A stretch of 64,000 nucleotides of DNA. It comes from JABDGM01 sp963738665 (lineage in GTDB: Bacteria > Planctomycetota > Planctomycetia > Pirellulales > Lacipirellulaceae). Shown here piece after piece: positions 54,365 through 64,000 of the stretch. Made by a program: the position numbers and the translations under genes. The number at the start of each line of letters is the position of its first letter. Position 1 is the stretch's first letter. The notes beneath the pieces were generated by a model. The model had not been told where the DNA came from. It made no database searches and saw only the letters and a program-made list of their open reading frames with translations. Location of the stretch: contig CAVTXL010000017.1 of the NCBI GenBank assembly GCA_963738665.1, positions 186,001 to 250,000 of the forward strand, read 5' to 3'.

Positions 54365-56168
54365 CTACTGCTGATCGTCCTCCGACGCTGCTTCCTGCGC
54401 CGCCAAAATCTCGTCGACCGGCGGGTGCCGCAAGTGGTCGCCGGTCGCCTGTTGAAACGCGTGCGCGACGGCCAGCAGGTCGCTCTCACCAAACAGCCCG
54501 CCGGTGAACGTGATCGCACCGGGCTGAACGGCCCTCGGCGCGGTGTCTCGATTCTCTGTCTGGCCCGGCGCCGCGTTGCCGCGACCCTCACCGCCGCCCC
54601 GTCGGCCTCGGCCACGCCCGCCAATGCGGCGATTGCCGAACGGCACGACAATCTGCGGATGGCCCGTGAAATTGGTCAGCGTCAAGTCATTGCCGCCGCT
54701 GCTCAAGTACAGGTCAACTCCTTGCATCGCCTCGTCCATTGCTTGCATCACCAGCGTCCGCACGCGGGCCGCCCGCACGTACTCAATCGCCGGCACGAAC
54801 TGGCTCCGCCGAAAGCTGCCCGGCCACAAGTTGAGCCCCTCGGTGATTCCCTTTCGCGTTAGTTCGTCGAAGACGGTGGCCGACTCGGCATCGAGCATGA
54901 TCCGCAGAGCATCAACCGGCAGCCCCTGCGGCAACTGGAACGGCACGAGCCGCACGCCTAAATCACGCAGCACGGCCAACTCAGGCGGCTCGGCCGCACC
55001 TTCGGCCGGCTTGATATAACCCACGCGCAGCTCGCGCGAAATTGCGCCGCGGCGGCCAGGCGAAGGGTTGATCGATCGCCGTCCGATCGATGCCGTCCGC
55101 GCCGTGAATCGCGTCCAGCACCAGCGCGCAATCTTCGACCGACCGCGCGATCGGGCCGATCTTATCGAGCGACCAGGCCAGTGTCATGCAGCCCTGGCGG
55201 CTGACGCGGCCGAACGTCGGCCGCAGCCCCGTCACGCTGCACTGCCGGCTCGGCGCGAGGATGCTGCCGATCGTCTCGCTGCCCAAGGCGAACGGCACGG
55301 CCCCGGCCGCAACGGCCGACGCCGAGCCGGCCGACGAGCCGCTCGAGCCCTCGCGCGGGTTCCAAGGATTATTCGTGCGGCCCTCGAACCACTCATCGCC
55401 TTGCGCCAGCGCCCCCATCGACAGCTTGGCCACCAGCACCGCCCCGGCCTCTTCCAATCGCCGCACGACCGTGGCCTTGAAATCGAACTTCTGTTCCTTG
55501 AACGGCGTCGCGCCCCAGGTGGTGGGATAACCCGGATAGGCGATCAAGTCTTTGGCGCCCCACGGTATGCCGTGCAGCGGCCCGCGATAAAGACCGGCCG
55601 CAATCTCGCGATCGGCCCGCTTCGCCTGCTGCAGCGCGTCGTCCTCCGTAAGCGTAACGAAGAACTTCAACAGGCTGTTGTATTTCTTCAGTCGCTTCAG
55701 CGCGAGCTCGATCAGCTCGACCGAAGTAACTTGACGTGTTCGCATCAGCGCCGCCAATTCCGTCACCGGCGCAAACGCCAGCGCGTCGTCAGACGATGGC
55801 CGCAAGAGCGCGGCCGACTCGGTCGGCGTGGCCTGGTTGCGCTTCACGCCGCTGGCCAATTGCGGCGGCGGCCAGGCGGCGAACTCAACCGCCGGGGCCA
55901 CCTCGTAGCCGATCTCGATTTGCCGCAGGGCCGCGAAATCGCGGAGCGTGCCACGCAGTGCCCGGGCAGTCGCCGCGCGGTCCTCGTCACTGAGTTCGAC
56001 GCCCGAAATCCACTCGGCTTGCTTCAGCATCTCCGCGGTGACGGCGCCTTGCTCGGCCACTTGCTGGGCCAGCGCTCGCTGGAACGCTCCTGTGCCGATT
56101 CCAAGCCCGACTAGCACTTTCAGTACGCGCCGACGATGGATCGCGACAGAGTGGCTCGACCTCGACAT
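54365..56168 (-). CDS. Tat-exported amidase (amidase signature family), one frameshift
   Basis: The first frame begins with a twin-arginine-type signal (HRRRVLKVLVGLGIGTGAF) and then the amidase signature domain: Lys in HGIPWGAKDLIAYPG, GREGSSGSSAGSASAVAAGA with the catalytic cis-Ser and Ser, and PSRQCSVTGLRPTFGRVSRQ. Near 55045 the frame shifts and resumes as GYIKPAEGAAEPPELAVLRD, with NFTGHPQIVVPFGNRR and a C-terminal Asp/Gln-rich tail. The second half contains a Gly/Arg-rich stretch (GGRGRGRRGGGEGRG). Joined length is about 600 residues. It is GatA-like, but the export signal shows it acts outside the cytoplasm, hydrolysing an amide substrate; it is not the tRNA amidotransferase. Confidence 0.8.
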
Positions 56169-56344
56169 GCTGAATGCTCACTAGGGTGCGGAAACCGACC
56201 GCCATTCTAATCAACCAACGTGTATTTCTCCACACCCGTCTCGCCATGCCATGCGTAATCGCAGCCCTGCAATCAAGCCGGATTCCTCGCCCCGTCTGCG
56301 CTGGCAAGTTATGATAAATGAACGTCTCCGCAGGAAGTTTCGCT

Positions 56345-59122
56345 ATGACTAAGACGACAGCAAAAGTCGCGGCGACGGCAATCTGCATCGCTTGCGGCTT
56401 GCTGCCCGCCAAATCGCACGCCGCGCTCACCTTCTACGTCGACCCGGGCAGCCCCTGGCCCGCCGGGTGGTACAATGCGGCCGTCGCCAACATCGAGACC
56501 GTCGTCAACATGCACAACGCCTACGGCGACTTCGGCAACGGCAACATCTACGTCTATTACAACGCGGGCATCCCCACCGCCCAGTCGGGCTACGGCGGCT
56601 CAGGCGGCAGCATCGGCGTCGGCGGCACCTACCCCAACGTCCGCGTACTGCTGCACGAATCGGCCCATTGGCTCGGCACCGGCACCTACAGCAACTATTG
56701 GGGCGGACCGAACGCCACCGCCCTGATGCAGCAATTCGAAGGGCTCGGCGCCGTCCTCAACGGCGACGGCGCCCACTTCTGGCCCTACGGCGAAAACTAC
56801 GACAACGAATCGAGCCCGATCAACGACGCCCGCCACGTCGCCCTGGTCTACGCCTTGCGTCAAGACTTCGGCAACGGCTCGGGCGCGCCGCCCTCCGCCG
56901 CGGCCAGCGCCTGCGCTGACCGCCTCCGACGCGCTCGGCACGTCGAGCTTCAACTTTCCCTGGAATTGGAGCGATGGCCATTTCCCCCAGCGCGGCACGA
57001 ACTACACGACCGGCAACTACCTGCTCCGCACGCCGCTCGATACGTACAACCCCGCTGCCCCAACCCCCAGCTTCAACTTCGTCGGCGAAACGCTTCTGGT
57101 CAACAACACCAACGGCGCGAGCGGCGGCCTCTTGTTCAAGGGCGTCGGCACCTCCAGCGTGCTCGATTTCAAGAATCTCGGAATCAACGGCGGATACGTC
57201 CGCCACGCCAGTGGCGCTGGCGATCTCTTCCAACTTGCCGGCCGCGTCACGCTCGGCTCGACGGCCACTTTCGATGCCGCCCAAGGCAACATCATGCTGC
57301 TTGCCACCGTCGTCGGCAGCGGCTCGCTGAACAAAGCTGGCCCTTACACCCTCACGCTCACCGGCGTCGGCTCCTTTAGCGGCAACACCACAATCAGCGG
57401 CGGAACACTCCGGCTCGCCAACGCCAACCCCATCGCCAGCTACACGTTCGACAACGTCAGTGGCAGCACCGTCTTCAACGCCGGCGCCGGCGGCGCCGCT
57501 ATGAATGGCACGCTCGCCGGCGGCGCGACGATCGTCGCCGGCGGACACGCGGCCAGCGCCGTCAGCCTCAGCGGCGGCGCCTCGGTCGACATCAACAACC
57601 CCATCACCGACCTGGCCAACAATGGCAGTTGGACCGTCTCCGCCTGGGTGAAAACCAGCACGCCCGGCGCTTCGATCCTCACCAAGGGGGACGGTGCCGG
57701 CTGGGGCAACGGCAATTCGATCTTCTACATGGGCGACGGCACAGCCGGCGGCAGCGGCGGCATCCCCAGCGCGGTCCGCTACGCCGGCGGCTTCTATCAA
57801 GGCGCCACCGGCTCGACGCCGGTCATCGACAACGTCTGGCACCAGGTGACCTACGTCAACAACTTCGGCGCCTACGCGATCTTTGTCGACGGCGTCGCCC
57901 AGCCCCTCTCGCCGGGCAACAGCGGGTTCGGCAACGTCGATTTCGGCAAAATCGTCCGCCTCGGCGTCAGCACGAACACCGTTGCCGGCGACGGCACGGT
58001 CAGCTTCAACGGCCTGTTGGACAACGTCCAAATCTATGGCCAGGCACTTTCCGCGCAGCAGGTCGCGGCCCTGTACCAGGGCAGCACGCCGTTCGGCTCG
58101 CTGCCCCCGAGCACGAATGTTACAATCGCCGCCGAGCGGGACCCTCGATTTGAACGGGGCCGTACAGCAGATTGCCACGCTGAACGGTGGAGGCGGCGCG
58201 GCCGTCATGCTGGGCAGCGGCCGGCTGATCCTCAATCCGCAAACAACTCGCAGTTTAATGGCACTATTTCAGGCGTCGGTGGATCGCTCACAAAATACGG
58301 CGGCGGGACGCTAGTGCTCGCGGGCGCCAACACTTACACGGGGATGACGTCCGTGAATAGCGGCCTGTTGAGCCTGACCGGCACGCTGGCCGGCCCCACT
58401 GAGGTTAGCGGCACCGGCACACTCCGCGGCACCGGCACGATCGGCGGCCTCGTCACCGTCACCAGCGGCGGCACGCTGGCCCCCGGCGATAGCCCCGGCA
58501 CGCTCTCTGTCGCCGCGCTCGCCCTCGACGACGGCTCGCAGACCCAGATCGAAATCGGCGGCACGTCACGCGGCTCGCAGTACGATGCCCTCTTGGTGGC
58601 CGGCAACGCCGCCCTGGGCGGCACACTGAGCGTCTCCCTCACGGGCGGCTTCATGCCCGCGCTCAGCCAAGAGTTCGACCTCTTCGATTGGCAAACCCGC
58701 GACGGCACCTTCCAGCAACTCGATCTGCCCGACCTGGCCGGCGGCCTTGCTTGGAACACGTCGCGGCTCTACACGACGGGCTCGCTCGTCGTCACCAGCG
58801 GACTGGCCGGCGACTATAACAACGACGGCGCGGTCGACGCCGCCGACTACACCGTCTGGCGCAACAACCTGGCGCCGCGGCCGGCACGCTGCTCAACGAC
58901 GTCGATGGCGCTACCATCGGACCAGCCCAATATGCCACTTGGAAATCCCACTATGGCCAAAGCCTGCCCGCAGCCGGCACCCTCGCCACCGTCCCCGAAC
59001 CGGCCGCGGCAACCCTCCTCATCGCGCTAAGCGGCCTGCTCCTAGTCCGACGGCGAGGTGCAGACGGCGAGGTGCGTGACAGCCAGCCAATCAGCAACAA
59101 GCGGTCCGCTGCGAGTGACTGA
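56345..59122 (+). CDS. Secreted multidomain HExxH / LamG / autotransporter-repeat PEP-CTERM protein, several frameshifts
   Basis: The signal peptide (VAATAICIACGLLPAKSHA) leads to a possible zinc-protease part with VLLHESAHWLGTGTYSNYW (HExxH). Near 56915 the frame shifts and continues DALGTSSFNFPWNWSDG, then autotransporter-type repeat material (GSLNKAGPYTLTLTGVGSFS) and a LamG-like jellyroll (SWTVSAWVKTSTPG, ALYQGS). After shifts near 58135 and 58225 come further repeats (GGGTLVLAGANTYTG). Next is a dockerin-like EF-hand (GDYNNDGAVDAADYTVWRN), a shift near 58870, and the sorting signal VPEPAAATLLIALSGLLLV RRR. Joined length is about 920 residues. It is a matrix or surface protein; proteolysis is only suggested, because the third zinc ligand is not clear. 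Confidence 0.7.
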
Positions 59123-59326
59123 AAAGCTACGGCTGCATCAATTTTCGCGCCCCTGCCGCTATCTATCGCTTGCTCAGCGAAACACGATGCCGATCTTTGG
59201 CTGCCCGAACGAAGTTTCTGGCAACTGCCGGCAGCTCTTGTTATCCTGTGAGCACCGCGTCGATTGTTCGTGCCGACCCACGACGACCTTCAGCGCCTCG
59301 CCGCGCAGCTCCACAACGGCAATTGT

Positions 59327-60820
59327 ATGCACGCACCAACCGGGCAACTTTTACCTCTGGTCCTCTTGGCGTTTATCTTGCCAGCCGCCGCGGCCCCAGC
59401 CGCCGTCATCGCCACCAGTAAAGGCATCGGCGCCGACGCAGAGGTCCGCGACCACCAGCCGACGACCAATTTCGGCGCCAGCACCGAGCTCGCCACACGC
59501 ATCGTCGACAACTTTCCCCTGGGCCACGCCAACGACGGCACCGACCGCTTCAGCGCCATGTACTTGAAGTTTGACATCACCGGCCAGGCCGTGCTGCCCA
59601 GTCAAATTACCTCGCTTCGACTCACCTACCGCAACAACACCTTCGGGGCCAACCGGGTCGAAGACACCACCCCGCCCGGCGACAACACGGGCTATCGCAC
59701 CGGCCTGGCGTTTTACGGCCTTGATCGCGACGACCCGGGCAACAACTGGTCTGAGTCCGCCATAACGTACCTCAATGCGCCTGGCATGGCCGGCGGCGGC
59801 GACTTAAACAACGGGACCAAAGATTTTGATTTTGTCGACCCCGATGGGGCCGGCCCTCTGCGGGCGCCACTCACCCCGCTGGGTGTCGCCATTTTTCCGG
59901 AGGTCGAGCCGCAAAACCATCTCCCGGTCGGCGGCGCGCTGCTGTTCAGCAACACGGCCCTTAACACGTTCGTCACCAACTCGCTGAACGCGGGCAAGAC
60001 CAGTGTCACGATCGTCGCCGCAGTCGTTCATGACGGCAAAGTGCCCGTCACCGATTGGAAAAACTTCAGCTACCTGTTCAACCCGAAGGAACAAACCACG
60101 CTCAACGCCGACGTCAACTACGACTCCAATATCAACGACCCCGATAATCCTCTCGGCAGCCCCTGGTCGGGCGCCAGCAACGTCGCAGACGCCAGTGGCT
60201 TCTCCCCCTTCTCGCCGCAACTGATCATCGCCACCGCCACGGGCGACTTCAACCACGATGGCGTGGTGAACGCGGCCGATTACACCATTTGGCGAAACAC
60301 GCTCGGTCAAACAGCCGCCAGCCTGCCCGCGGACGGAAACGGCGACCTCCACGTCGATCGCAACGACTACCTCCTCTGGCGCCGAACCTTCGGCCAACCG
60401 GCCGGCAGCGACGCGGCCGCCGGGGAAAATCCGTCGATCCCCGAACCGGCCCCGATCGTCGCCCTACTAACCGGGATGCTGACAGTAGCTGCTCGCCATC
60501 GTGGACGCATCGGCCACCGCCCAACAATTCATGCAATGCACGACGGCCACCTCGGCCGGGTGGAACAATTCAGCACGGGCGAGACGAGCCATGGCAAAAC
60601 CCTCACGGCGAGGAGCGGAACGGCGCTACGCAGCCGACGAAACGGCAGTGGCACTTCGAGGCCGGCCGCGGCTGAGTGTACACCCGTATCGTACCGTGTC
60701 AAGAGGGGGCGGACGAAAAGAATCACGAGCTGGAAAAACCGCGGTTTTCACCAAAGCGTGGCTGTCCCCCTCGCGCCTTGGTTTGCGGCATGTCATTCAA
60801 GACCAAAGTCCATTCTCTGA
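59327..60820 (+). CDS. Secreted DNRLRE-like, dockerin and PEP-CTERM protein
   Basis: The start at 59327 gives a signal peptide (QLLPLVLLAFILPAAAAPA). Residues about 30-230 resemble a DNRLRE/CBM96-type beta-sandwich (AEVRDHQPTTNFGASTELAT, MYLKFDITGQAVLPSQITSL, YLNAPGMAGGGDLN). Next comes a tandem EF-hand dockerin-like segment (GDFNHDGVVNAADYTIWRN then GDLHVDRNDYLLWRRTFGQ) and a PEP-CTERM (IPEPAPIVALLTGMLTVAAR). The frame then runs about 100 residues past the sorting signal as a basic low-complexity tail, which is unusual and probably marks a lost stop or a frame error after 60510. It is probably an adhesive or polysaccharide-binding matrix protein. Confidence 0.7.
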   Translation: MHAPTGQLLPLVLLAFILPAAAAPAAVIATSKGIGADAEVRDHQPTTNFGASTELATRIVDNFPLGHANDGTDRFSAMYLKFDITGQAVLPSQITSLRLTYRNNTFGANRVEDTTPPGDNTGYRTGLAFYGLDRDDPGNNWSESAITYLNAPGMAGGGDLNNGTKDFDFVDPDGAGPLRAPLTPLGVAIFPEVEPQNHLPVGGALLFSNTALNTFVTNSLNAGKTSVTIVAAVVHDGKVPVTDWKNFSYLFNPKEQTTLNADVNYDSNINDPDNPLGSPWSGASNVADASGFSPFSPQLIIATATGDFNHDGVVNAADYTIWRNTLGQTAASLPADGNGDLHVDRNDYLLWRRTFGQPAGSDAAAGENPSIPEPAPIVALLTGMLTVAARHRGRIGHRPTIHAMHDGHLGRVEQFSTGETSHGKTLTARSGTALRSRRNGSGTSRPAAAECTPVSYRVKRGRTKRITSWKNRGFHQSVAVPLAPWFAACHSRPKSIL

Positions 60821-60834
60821 GTCGTGAGCAAGGG

Positions 60835-63800
60835 CTATTGTCCCACTGCTGAGCAAGTCCGCAGTGCCACCCGGCCGTTATAGTTGCCTCCACATCGCGC
60901 CGCCATCAGAAGAATCATCGCGGTAAGAAAGATGAGGACTGTGCCTTGCGGTTCCGGAACAGTGGCGCCGCGCCGCTCGCCGATTGCCCGTAGTGCGCCT
61001 TCCAAACGAGATAGTCTCCATCGTTTACATAGCCGTCGAAATTACCGTCGCCAAGTTTTCCCACTCCCACGAATGACCCGCGCGAGTTTCGCCACACGGT
61101 GTAGTCTGCTGCATTGACGGTGCTATCACGGTTAAAATCGCCCAAGTTCGTCGTTATAAGAGTAATTGTCAGAACGGCGTTTGTCGCGAAATAGTCACGG
61201 TTTAGCTCATCGTCGGAACGAAGATCGAAATCGAACGGTGTTCCGTCTGCCAAAATTCCCGTTAGCAATATATTGCGACTCGTAACGGTGAACGGAACAT
61301 TCGGTGTTAGGGTGGAAGTGATGTCTGTTCCGCCCAAAACAAACTGGCTGCCGAAGAGGTTGACTTTGCTGCCGCCCGTCACATCAAAGTCGATTCCGAA
61401 AGTCCCACCAGAAATATTGGCCGTTGACTGCCGGTCGACTTGAAACCCATGGCCAAACGTTCCACCAGAGATGTTCGCTCGGTTGCCAGCGTAGAAAGAA
61501 CCCTCCACGCCGACAGTAAACTCACTTCCAAATGTTCCGTCGACGATGTCCGTTTCCCCGTCCGTTGTATAGTGATTGCCAAACGTGCCACCGGAGATGT
61601 AGACAAGAGTATCGCCCGATTGTTGAAAGTTACGCCGAAAGTGCCTCCGGTGATGTATGTTTTGGAACTAGAGATCCACCCCGTTTCATACGCGTTAAAA
61701 GTCCCGCCGCTAATGTGAACAATGCTATCGCTGTCGGCAATCATCCCGTCGAACAATCCACCGGAAATTTGAACTACGGGACTTTTGCCCGATCCATTGG
61801 AATCGACACGAAAATTGCTTCCGATGATGCCTCCCGAGATTTTGACGACGGCGTTATGCGAGACGAATAAGCCCGTCCCAATCGTACCGCCCGACATATT
61901 GAATACACTGCTTCCTGCCACTAAGAAGTCGTTACCAATCTGTCCACCGCTCATCGACACGTCCGTGTCTCGAATCGCGGCGCGATCGCCGATCGAACCG
62001 CCGGCAATCTTGAGGAAGGGTCGCTTTCCTGTTTGCAAATCATCGCTGTGAAAATCATCCCCGATGGACCCGTTCGAGAGGTTTACTACGGAATCGCCAA
62101 ATGCGAACAATTCAGTGCCGACGCTTCCGCCAGAAATGTTGACGATGCTGTTTCCCACGTCGAAGTCATCGCCAACAGATCCGCCAGCGATATTAACTTC
62201 GCTTGCAGCGAGAGCGTCGAAGCCATTCCCGATTAAGCCGCTTGCGATCGTAACTTTTGAGCCCGCGGCTTCAAAATTGTCGCGAATTGCACCGCCGGAA
62301 ACCGTCACCATGCTCCCACGTCCGGCCTGAAAGTTCACCGGAATTTCACCACTGGTCTGGACGACCAGCGTTTGACCTTGCCGGATTGATTTCGCGAAGA
62401 AGCCGTCGGGACGGTGATTAGCGCTGGGCCTGAAACGGGTGGCACGGCAACCGTTTCTAAGCTCAACACGCTCGTTCCGAACAGGTCACCATCCTGCAAA
62501 GAAAATGAGCAGGGTGTGCCATCGGCGAGTGTTCCGGTGAGGGTGTCTCCCGCTTGATTCATATTTACGATTTTGCTGCTGCCGACCGCTTCAAGCCCTT
62601 CGATCGGCGTCCCATTCAGTCGAAAGTCGCCGCCCAATACTCTCACCACGCTACCACTTTTTGCATCGAAAGCATCATTTATAATTCCGCCTGTAATTCG
62701 CACAGTCGAGCCTGAAGCCGCCTCGAATTCCTTGTCAACGAATCCACCAGCGATATTGGTTGCACTTTGCCCTGCCGCTTGGAAGCCGGCGACGCTTCCG
62801 CCTGAAATATTTACCACGCTGCCCGCATAGGCGATCGCTCCAGTGCCAAGTGATCCGCCCAATATGTTAACGGTCGTGCCGTTGAAAGCGTCGAACTCGG
62901 CACCAATTGATCCAGCGAAAACTGTCACCGTCGCACCAGCCGCCTCGAAATTACTACCAATTTGGCCTCCTCCCACGTTGACCGTGCCGCCCCAACCGGC
63001 GTTGAAGTCATCATTCAGAGTGCCTCCATCACTCAAGTTCAACGTTTGGCCGTAATGAACGCCCGACGGAGCGGCGACTGCAGGAACATTAATAATCGCC
63101 GGCCCATTCGCAACATCGGCCGCCTGCAGCGTAATCGAACCCGCGGCAATAGTATCGCCTTCGTTACTGGAAAAAGCAAAGGGCGTTCCATCCGCCAAAG
63201 TGCCGCTCAACACTTGTCCTGTCGGCACGTAGATTAAAACTGTGTTGCCGAGAGTATCCAGACCGCTTACGGAGCGCCGTTTAGTCGAAATTCGTTTCCA
63301 ACGAGCCGCACTACACTGTTGCTCACCGTTCTAAAGACGTCGCCGAAAGTGCCGCCTGAAATACGGACGCTGCTGTTATTTTTGGCTTGAAAAAATCCGC
63401 CAACCGAACCGCCAGATATTTGCACTTCGCTGCCTTCGTCCGCGGTGAAAGCACCGGCGAAAGTGCCACCAGAAACGTGCACCTCGCTTTGCTCGGCGTG
63501 AAATCCAGTTCCAATCAGACCCACCGTGATGTTCACAACGCTACCTGCAAAAAGCAGTGGCGTTGTCGCCGAGCGAGCCGCCGGAAATGTTGACGACACT
63601 GCCGCCGAACGCATCGAACAGGTTACAGACCGTGCCGCCGGAAATATTCACCACGCTCCCCGTGTCCGCGTCGAACCCACTGCTGATGCTGCCGGCACTG
63701 ACGTTCACTTCCGCGCCGGCAGCTTCGAAGTTCCGCCCAATCGCACCTCCGCTGACGTTAACTCGGCTGCCCCATCCGGCATTGAAATTGTCGCCAACGG

Positions 63801-64000
63801 TTGCCCCCGCGAGCAACGTCAACGTTTGGTCGTGGCGCAGGAATGTGACGGCTGCGTCGGGCGGCCGTGTAATCTCTGCCGGTCCGATGGCTGGAAGCGC
63901 CGCAGCCTGGAGCGTCAGCGTGCCGTTTGCAAACGCATCTCCGCCATTCGAAATCTCGCTATCTTGATTGGAAAAAGCAAAAGGCGTTCCGTCGGAGAGC
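60835..64000 (-). CDS. Giant secreted beta-solenoid PEP-CTERM protein, 5' end outside window, several frameshifts
   Basis: The protein is on the minus strand and its start lies beyond 64000. It is built of about 20-22-residue units of the form VNISGGxxGxxFxA (NISGGSVGTELFAFGDSVVN, HVSGGTFAGAFTADEGSEVQ), a right-handed beta-helix pattern. Runs of these end in a cap with FRLNGxP and a linker LADGTPFxF, followed by VPPxxGPALITVP, after which a new run begins; at least three modules are visible. The C-terminus has a dockerin-like pair (GDFNRDSTVNAADYTVWRNS; LGDGNFDGYVNDGDYLVWKA) and, after a shift near 60965, VPEPQGTVLIFLTAMILLMA. Other frame breaks lie near 61640, 62380, 63250 and 63560. Surface adhesin or matrix protein is the likely role. 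Confidence 0.75.

Noticed and set aside
56820..58235. A 471-codon open frame on the minus strand opposite the LamG/PATR protein
   Set aside because: The translation is low complexity and antisense to a recognisable secreted protein.
1..64000. True pseudogene decay as the explanation for the broken genes
   Set aside because: Too many genes, including essential ones, are broken by single bases with the family continuing in the next frame; residual assembly error is simpler.
1..64000. CRISPR array, tRNA, rRNA, tmRNA or insertion sequence
   Set aside because: None was recognised by reading; the repeats found are short palindromes without regular spacers or transposase genes.

Overview
The window looks like a high-GC planctomycete chromosome segment, most like Pirellulales. 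The evidence is a set of secreted proteins ending in VPEP-type PEP-CTERM sorting signals, several preceded by a calcium-binding dockerin-like EF-hand pair, together with planctomycete-type families (DUF1844, DUF6717, a SUMF1/FGE-like protein, a zinc-ribbon GTPase, TadE/TadG proteins) and many short palindromic intergenic repeats. No rRNA, tRNA, CRISPR array, transposase or phage gene was recognised.

Layout. 0-9.3 kb: end of a DUF1844 gene, an orphan mraZ, a ketoacyl synthase with an odd in-frame insertion, a small region resembling a decayed integron cassette (attC-like site at 3.77-3.86 kb), glycerate kinase, a PQQ-type beta-propeller protein and a RimI-like acetyltransferase. 9.7-12 kb: TadE, TadG (vWA) and TadE of a pilus-like system. 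12-18.4 kb (minus strand): phosphoesterase, ATP-grasp protein, MazG-like hydrolase, an Asn/Gln/Ser-rich secreted protein, a Gfo/Idh/MocA oxidoreductase and a di-haem secreted cytochrome. 18.6-29.4 kb: a ThDP decarboxylase, a Doc toxin module, DUF456, Ppx/GppA, a secreted GH2 beta-galactosidase, DUF6717 and VapBC. 30-37.4 kb: carA, a four-gene coiled-coil / membrane FGE-like / GTPase / small-protein cluster, asnS and RidA. 37.7-45.4 kb: a PEP-CTERM protein, trxB, cstA, fliM, proA and folP. 45.5-54.2 kb (minus strand): an envelope and RNA-housekeeping block (LptE-like lipoprotein, TPR protein, CBS transporter, ybeY, 7TM-HD phosphodiesterase, phoH, cdsA). 54.4-64 kb: a Tat-exported amidase and three large secreted proteins (HExxH plus LamG plus autotransporter-type repeats; DNRLRE-like; a beta-solenoid running off the window).

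Two general points govern how the annotation should be read. First, about twenty genes, including essential ones (asnS, carA, ybeY's neighbours, cdsA's neighbours), are broken by single-base frameshifts after which the same family continues in another frame; several lie in homopolymers. This looks like residual indel error in the assembly rather than gene decay, so these genes are given as whole loci with approximate shift points. Second, several dispersed palindromic repeat families sit between genes. In some places they supply the ribosome-binding sequence of the next gene, encode the hydrophobic core of a signal peptide, or interrupt coding regions (the ketoacyl synthase, carA, the ATP-grasp protein).
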